In this document: positions 49,801-58,800 of the stretch, piece by piece
How positions within the stretch are numbered: the first letter of the stretch is position 1
Layout: each line of letters begins with the position of its first letter
Assembly (NCBI RefSeq): GCF_030272615.1
Contig: NC_081406.1
Coordinates: forward strand, 112,313,783 to 112,377,782
Direction: 5' to 3'
DNA from: Cryptomeria japonica
Taxonomy: Eukaryota; Streptophyta; Pinopsida; Cupressales; Cupressaceae
Length of the DNA: 64,000 nucleotides
Made by a program: the position numbers and the translations under genes
Notes under the pieces: model-generated
The model's input: the letters and a program-made list of their open reading frames with translations, nothing else
Databases searched by the model: none
What the model was told of the DNA's origin: nothing

Positions 49801-52800
49801 ACTTTTCTTACAAACTTCATAGCCACCAACCTACTCGAGACACCAATCCCCACAATTTGTAGCCACCAACCCCCACTACTGAGGACCAACTTAGCGAGAC
49901 ACACTAATCTCTCCTTTAGAAAGCACCAACTTCCAAAACAAGGTTCCACCTTCTAAATGTCACTTCTTCAACGGATAATGGATATTATGATCTCCTTCAT
50001 ATATTCACTCTATGATTCTCCTCTTGTCATTAATAATAATGTAAATATACTTATACGTTCACACACACTTGCATATTATTTCCATATATTCTCCTTATCT
50101 TTTCACATATACATGCATTATAGATCTCTCTATATGTTTGATAAATCTGCTCAAATCTGATTCACAACATGCTTCTATATTATCTCCACCCTTGATCTCC
50201 TTGAGTGTTCTTTCTATTCACTTCATCATTTCACTCAAATCATGCATATTGTCCTCTTTCAAATCTGCATATTGGATAATATTCTATATTTTCTTTCATG
50301 TATAAATCTGGTGATGTGTATTCAATATATCTTTTTCTCCACTTACATTATTTTCCACATTCCCCTATCAACTTTTATATCTACATATCCTCATGCCTGT
50401 ACATGAAGAGAGACATCCTTTGGAAGAGTGATGTCCTTAATAATTAACTATTGTCCCTTCAACCTGATCGCAGCCTTTGACAATGTACTTGATATGCTTT
50501 TTGCATTTGATTGCTGCCCTTTGCTAATAGAGATTGTTGCCTTTGTAATATTTTAATTGCTGCCTTAATGAACATAATTGCTGATCATTATTATCATATG
50601 TTCATTAGTATTATTGTATGTTAATCGCTGCTCCTCAATTACATGTTAACTTGAGCAATTAATATTCATACATGCCAATAAGCAAAGAGAGGTCGGCCAG
50701 CATTCACCAAGGATGTAATGTAAGTTTGCGTCCTATCTCATCACATTTATATCTTCTATTCTCTCCATGACTCACTCTTATGTCTCTTGTTGCACATAGT
50801 CAAACCAGGAATCATATTAAGCGACTCTTCTTGACTTCCTCCTTGTTGGTAGGATATAGATAGCAATAAGGCACCAAAAATATCATTTGGGTCATTTCTA
50901 CACCCATACATCCATTATATACCACTTAAATAGCCTTTAAAAACCACTAATATACCAAAAGAAGATATAAAAGTGTAAAATATTATAGAGGAAAAGGTAA
51001 CTTCATGGGAGTAAGATAATTAAGAGTTATTATGAATGGATAGGATGGAAAGGCATAAAGAGGTTATATAAACAGGGAAAAGTGGAGATAAGAGTGTGGA
51101 ATAATATGAACTAAATATGTGAGAATAAGGAAATGTGAAAGATATATGTGATATATGTATATATGAATGAATAATGATGAAGGAATTATAAGATGTGTAA
51201 GCCGTAAAAGTATATGAATATATTATGTTGTGGATGTATATATATGAATGAATGTAATTTATTATAGTTTGGTTTATACTTATTACATATATAAGTTCTC
51301 CCTTTTTATTGCATCATCACACCAAGGCTTACTACATATGACAAAAAATTACACCTTAGACTCCAGTCAAGTTTTTCTGTCAACACTCCTCATGTTGAAA
51401 CCTCTTCTTGCCATAATAACATCTTCAATACATTCTCTATTAATGACAACACTCTTGGGCAGATAATAAATTCTCCTCTAAAATCAACGACAACAATATG
51501 ATTACAATATTTCCAACAATTTTGACATCTTAAATTCTGATCTATTGTTGTAGCTTGTAACTAATTAGTATTGCATTCAAGGGTATATATTAGTTTATGA
51601 GGGTTTGTATTTTCTGTTTGAAGTTGCATATATGTTTAGAAAGGGTTTGCAATTATCATATATTGCTTATCAACATTTAATTTAGTACACTTTTTGGTAG
51701 TTGGTATTTTCTAATCATTTCAATCTATTTAATTTTGTAGGCTTTTTGGTATTTCGTATTTTTTATTTAATTCCTGAGTTGTCTAATTGGGGACATTACA
51801 TCAAAACCCCAAATCTATCTTCCAACTAGATGTTAGATCTCTTTACCATGCATTGGTACACCTTGTCACAATGATCTTTAACCATTATATACCCTATAGA
51901 GAACCTTAATAATTTAATAACTTGTTCTTAGCCCAATCATGTGAATTGGTTACAATAATGTAAGTTTTTGCAAATATGACAGCCCCAATAATTTCAGGCT
52001 TAATTTGACTATTTTAGTCTGCTAATCCTTGTATAAATCTCACACCTTCCCTTGATATTCAAATGGGCCCCATAATGTCACATCAATTGTCTCGCTTTTC
52101 CATGGCACAATCACTCCTAGTCATGTTTGGATTTTAGGTGATTAGTATGACCCAGATCCATTTATGAGATCAATAAGATCCAAATTTGTTTGTTTTTCAG
52201 GGTGTTGTTTTATTCCTACTACTACTCTTAGCTTTTGAATAGTTGATTTGTTTTAGTTTCCTTTGATTGTAGATCCAATTATTCCTTCAAATTGATATCA
52301 TCCATGGCTCAAGGCATCCTTCTCTAAGTAAAGAAGAGGCTTAAAAAACATTGAACCCAAGAAACTGAAGGTCATCCCCAAACTATGAACCAAAATTCTA
52401 AAGAATATGTCTCTATCAATATGGACCTACCAGACAACAATAACTTGGCAAAAAGGATGTCAATAATTTCACCAAATGCTCTCTCCCTCACTTTGATGTT
52501 AGTGGTTTGATCCTTCTTTGTTGTTGTCAACCCCCTCCTCTTCAAATAGACCAATCTTTGGAAGTAGCAAAAGAAGATGAAAAAACCCTAATGAAGCAAG
52601 CATATAGGGAAGTCATGGGTTTGATGCAAAACCAATAATTAGAATGGATAACATATTGTCTAGACTTGGTACGAAAATACATGTATTCCCCTTTAGTGAA
52701 ATGCCAAAAAATATAGCACTCATTTGAATTGAAGCGTTTCTCCTCCTAGTCATCACACAATGTCTAATAGGGATCACTCTACTCATAAATATAGGGAATT

Positions 52801-55800
52801 CTTCATAGAAACCAATTTAGACGCTCAAACCAAAGGTACCATTCCTTGGCTCACAAGCTTAGAGAACATTTACTCTAGGTCATGATCATTATCATTGGAA
52901 TTTTAAAACTCCTATCCATTCCATGCTTGTCTCTATTGTCATGTCCCCTTTTGTAACAACCTATGTTATAGACCAAATTTCCTATTTCCTATTTTCCATG
53001 TCTCCCTTGACCTAATATTGTGTATGTGTTTTTTAATCTCCATCGCCCATATATTTTCCTAAGGTCATTGAAGTTAGCAATTATGGAAGCATGTCCAATT
53101 TTTAAAATAAGAGTAGGTCATCAAAGTTATAAAGTTTCCTTTCTCAACATGCCCTTTCCTCTATTTTTTGTTGTTGTATCAAACTTCCCCATATTGTCAT
53201 ACCTCCTATTCTCTCTACTTTCATTTCTTATCTGATCAAGACTTTAGATTTTCCCATATTGTCTTACCTCTCTACCAAACCCCACTCCTTCACAAGCCTT
53301 CAAAGAGTCAAACTTCCTCTCACTAGTACGCCTCCCTTTTGAAACCCAACCCCTGACTTATGGTATGTGTCATGGAGTACTCTCAACACTTGAACTCCAA
53401 CATTCCCACCTCTTTTCATTGTTCACCTCACCCATCTCCTTGCACGACCAAACTACCATTAATTCTCAATTGGATGAACCTCCTTGTCGAAGATTCCCAA
53501 TGCATAAAGGGATTATTTAATAATAGGGACATGGATCCAAGTCGACCTCTAGCAATAAAAAAACAAGGGGGACACCATTTATACATTTGTTAAGATTTCA
53601 AAGTCTACAAGACATCGCACCATTATTGTAGAGGACAATTGTATGTCACAAGAAAACATCCCCCATGCCTTTGGAGTATATTCAAGTGCACATGGTAAGT
53701 TTTCAATTCCATCTTGAAGGAAAACACCTTCCATTAGGTATGGGCATTCTCTGTCATGTATTAGCTGCGAGTTTGGCATTCAATATAGTCTTCAACTTTC
53801 TTTCGGAGGGTATTAAGGATTTATGGTCTAAACAAAGGAAGCATTATGAAAACATTCCAAAGCCTGAGTTGAAGTTGTTCTAAAACCCTAGCATTTGAGC
53901 ACACAAATATGAGGACAAAAACAATTAGATTCACAAGAGGTTGAATGATGAAAACCTTTAAAATATCACACATCAATGGATGAAAACCTTGTTGGCGAAA
54001 GGAGTAATTCTCATCCTGATGTCACATTTAAACCTTAATAGTTAATTGTGGTTGATATTGGCAATATTGAGTCTACACAACATTTATAGTTGTCATGGGA
54101 GAACAAACTAGTGATATTGGATCTTTCATGGAGGTGCATCTCATCTTCATTCTATCTACATGATGTTACTGAGTTATTGCAGATCCTTGACTTAGTTACA
54201 AGTTACAACTTTGTGTTGTTATTATGACATTATTGCAAACTAAGTTTTAATCTCCCCTTTGTACACATAAGTGATTGGTGGAGACCCTTAGCCTACTTTA
54301 ATTTCTATTTGGGAGGTAAGAAGGAAATAACCAATTAATTAAATTAAGTTGTCTAAAAAAGGTCAGTTTTTGGGTATCTTACATTTAAATAATTATTTTT
54401 ATTAAATTGGATAGTTTAATTAAAAAGTGACTTTTATGGGGCCCAAAATATAAAGTTAAATTGTAAAGTCACTTTTGGAGGGAAAATTATAAGTTGTGGG
54501 AAAATAATATTTTATTATTTCTGAAAAGTGTATAAAGAGGAGGTTTGAGAAGAGAGTTCATTCTTAGCATTTTCATTTGTAAAACCCCAGCTATGAACAT
54601 TGAGTGATTATTCAAATTTTTCTGTAGGACAAAAAACATAAAACGAGATTGGTTTCAAGGAGAAAAACCCTCCTAGCCAATTACGTGGTAGATTCATATA
54701 GGATTCACAAGTATGCACATTGCAGATAGATTATGAAGATTAAGAAGATTTATTTTGAAATATCATTTATGTAATGTCCACTACTAGGTTTAGGTCAGTT
54801 TGAACCACAATTAATCTATTTCAATATACTTACGACTTAAACTAGATTGATTAGGTAACAATTCCATCTTGACATGAATCAAATTGGTGATATTCCACAG
54901 TTCAACTGATTTATCAAATATTAAATTGTTCATTCATTATACTAGGTAATTAATTATCTCATTCATAATTCTAAATGCGAATGTCCACTTTTATTACTGC
55001 TTCAACTTTAAGGACGAAGACAATGGTTTTTGTTACTAAAATGCTTGGATACCACAATACAATAGGTTCCCTCAAGATTTACAGGTTGCTGATTCCCACC
55101 CTATCTTGGGACTTAAACTATTGCTTGGATTTAGACTATGCCTCTTTGGAAACATCTCAATTCCCAACTTCTTAAACATTAACGGTAGTAACAAGAATTA
55201 TTAAATATAAACATATTCTTCTTACTGTTTAGTAGCTTCTGAACTCTTGTTGGTTTACAATCTAATGTCGTTATTTGTCTATTTAAATTATATATATATA
55301 TATATATATATTCTTCTGACTGTTTAGTAGCTTATGAACTCTTGTTGGTTTACAATCTAATGTCGTTATTTGTCTATTTAAACCAATATATATATATATA
55401 TGATCCTTATTCTGATTTGAACATATAAACAAATAAATAAATGAATTAAATACTATTACCAATGATTTATGTATTTGCTAATAACCTATTATATAAATTA
55501 TAATACTACCACTGCTTAAAACAATTTTAGTTATTAATATATTTAGGAGCTGGTAATGTGTGATATCCCCAACAAATTTTATTTTATTTTTAAACACAAC
55601 AAACACTTCAAGCACTCGTTAAGGTTAGGAAAGATAATCTCAATGCTGTTGAAAGTAACCCTTTCCACCTTTTCATCACCGAGAGCCCAATCTGGAAGGG
55701 TGAGAGCATACAGTGTTCAGGGGATCGTTAGATGCTTGAAAACTGAAATTGATTACAAATTTGGGCAGCAAGCCAGCCCCTTCCGCTTATTGAGTGGGAG

Positions 55801-58800
55801 ATAGAAACTCAGAAATTTCCTAGCATAAATCTGCTAGGAACAAACCAAACACTGAAAAAAACAATCACTCAACTGCTTATGCAACAAGAGTACTAGAAAT
55901 GAAAATATTATCAACTCCGCTGCTTATTCAACGGGAGGACATCATTACAATCGACTCAACTGCTTATTCAGCGAGAGGACAGTTACAAACAAAAATTACA
56001 ATCATTGAAGGCGGCTAGGCCAGCCTCCACTTGTGCAGTGAGAATTACAGAGGAAAGAAAACTGAAACAGCTAATGGTACTACCATTTAGCTTTACAATA
56101 AACATCACTTAAGATGAAAGAGAATGAAAAGATACAAGCTAACACAAATACTGAACTATGAGAGAAGTACAATGCAAGATATGAGAAACCACTATACCAA
56201 TCTACTGTTATAGAAAACAACCTGTTGCAAATTCCACAACCACCACCACGAACCACAACAAACACAATGAAGAGCTCTCCAACGAAGCTTGAGCAACACT
56301 GGAGACTTGCACAACACCCAAAGAAGCAAGCAAACACTGACTCACACCACCAATTGCCCACACAATCACACCAAACACGCCCAGCAAAGCACACACCAAG
56401 AAAATACGGCCAGCAAGGAGGGTACGACCAGCAAGTAGATTCGGCCTCCTTGGAAAAATCACACACCACACCAAAAAACTCGCCATTCTAAGGTAGAAAT
56501 CGCCCCAAAATAAGCTTCCACACAAAACAATGCCCACAAAAATCGAACTACACATTCAAAAGATCCAATCACAGCTAGTCATTCATCAAATGATAAATGA
56601 CTAAGTCCAATAAACTGCATTCTAAACTCAACTCTGCCTGTCAGAAATACTACTGAGTCACTGAGTCATCCCATAAGATTGCCAAAAATAGTCAATGCTA
56701 CCTGGCTCAACTGAAACCCTAAAAAATCATACTTACTAAAAATAGTGACTTGCATCTTCATTAGGGCACAAACCCGGACCAACTGTTACTTACTAAAAAT
56801 AGTAAGTCCACTAAAGAATAGTCAGATGAAGTTGCATGTCATACTGTCGGAAAACTCCTGAAAAACCCAGAAAAATGTGCTATTCTAACCCTACTTACTA
56901 AAAATAGTAAGTATGCAAACCTCAATTGAACGCAATGCATGTATCACCACTACGAAGCTCTCTGAAAACCCAGAAAAAATCCACAATCAGAAGTCCCAAA
57001 CTACAACTGCTTCCTACTCAAAATCTGAAACCCTAGTTTTGCCAAAAATAGCCTACGGGCCTCCTGAATAGGCTATTCCTCACCAGGAGTGATCACTAGT
57101 TGGAAAAGGACATTACATAATGGAAGACATAACTGATCATGTCAAATCTGGTCTACCACTATCCTAAAATTATGTATTGCCATAGCAAATATTTCAGTCT
57201 AAGTCAATATTATTATTCAAATTCTATATAAAGACATTATCGGGCTTCATATATTACACATACTTATTAAGCACATTCCATGCATACCACCAATAGCAAG
57301 GATGTTGTTGTTGGTAAACTCTATGACAGTTTTGGATTAGTCATCTTGTCTCCCTTTTTCTTACCCCCCTCAAACTCACATGCTGATTCTTCCTTATATA
57401 ACTTCCTCCGTTAGGAGTTGCGACTCTTCAATTACTGAAGAGTTGTGTCTTCATCAAATCGCAACCCCTTTAAGTTAATAAAGCATCACGTCTCTTTGAA
57501 TTATGATTATTCTGATAGTGCTAATGATTATTTTTCTTTCCTCAATCGCTTCTAGGGTAATAATAGCTGATTTAATGTTTTCAACGTTTGTTTTCATAGC
57601 AATCGGTTTGCTTATCATAATTGCCATTAGCAATTTCAAATCATTGTCTTATTTGTGATTATGGCTAATCATTGGATTAGTCAACTTATTCCTAAGATGA
57701 TTCATTTCAATCATTTGTTGTTTGGTTTATACCTTAATCATGATGTGAGTCGATATTTGTTTGATTAATCGAACTTCCTCTTTGACGATGGATTAGTAGC
57801 CTGTACTAATGTGGGTATTGCATTATTTGCTGCATCTCTATTTTGTATGTGGATATATACATGTGCTCATATCCATATATGTGTGTGTATATTTATATAT
57901 AATAAATATTAATGAACATTAATAAAATATTAATAATATTAATTAATAAATATTGAGAATATTATTAATCATAAATTTTAATAAATATTTAATAAATAGA
58001 TAAATATTTAATAATTTCAAATAATTATTCGTTGATAAATATTATATTACTTAATAATAATAATTGTTTCATTTATGCTATATATATGTAACGATCAAGG
58101 AGGGGACATGACAATTTCCAAATGCTTGCTCATTTCCAGTGGTTGAAAATTGAAGATTTTGTTATAAATTATCTGCAGACAGATATCTTTTGTCAAATAC
58201 TTTGGGTGCTACTACACATTCAATTTAGGTATACTATTCATTGAAAATCCTACTCAAAATTAAGGAATCGAATAAAAGGTAGAGGAGCTGCGATTCATTC
58301 ACTTCTTATCTGATGACTGGATGACATTCTGGATGCCATTCATTGAGTTCTGATTGGACGTCATCTTTGAGAGAAAGGGTGAAGTTTGAATCATATTAAA
58401 GAACAGGGGGCGTGTGAGGAATTAAAGAAAGCAACTCAAAGGAAGGCTAATTTCATTGAAAATCAACCCATTTTACTTTCTCCATTTTGACTGCTTTGTT
58501 GGGTTTAGTAATGCTCATAGAATGTCATCTAGAATATGTTTGGCTATTTTTCTTGTTCATTTGTCTCCTTCAGCCAAAGTTTTTCATCCTACTTTTATAC
58601 CTATGTCAGACCCAAGAATGCAATGCAAGAAAAGATTGACAAATGAATAGGACTTGGACAACAACAAAAATATTCAATGACAGCTTTAACATTCATCTTA
58701 ATCAAAATGTACATATTTAACAATATGACAATGACTGTTCAGTGTATAGTGCAGCTAGGATATATAAAATAAAAACTATTATCCTATTACTCGTATGATT

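Noticed and set aside
53360-53883. Possible gene fragment in the intron
   Set aside because: Short overlapping frames on both strands with no recognisable domain, splice pattern or start context.
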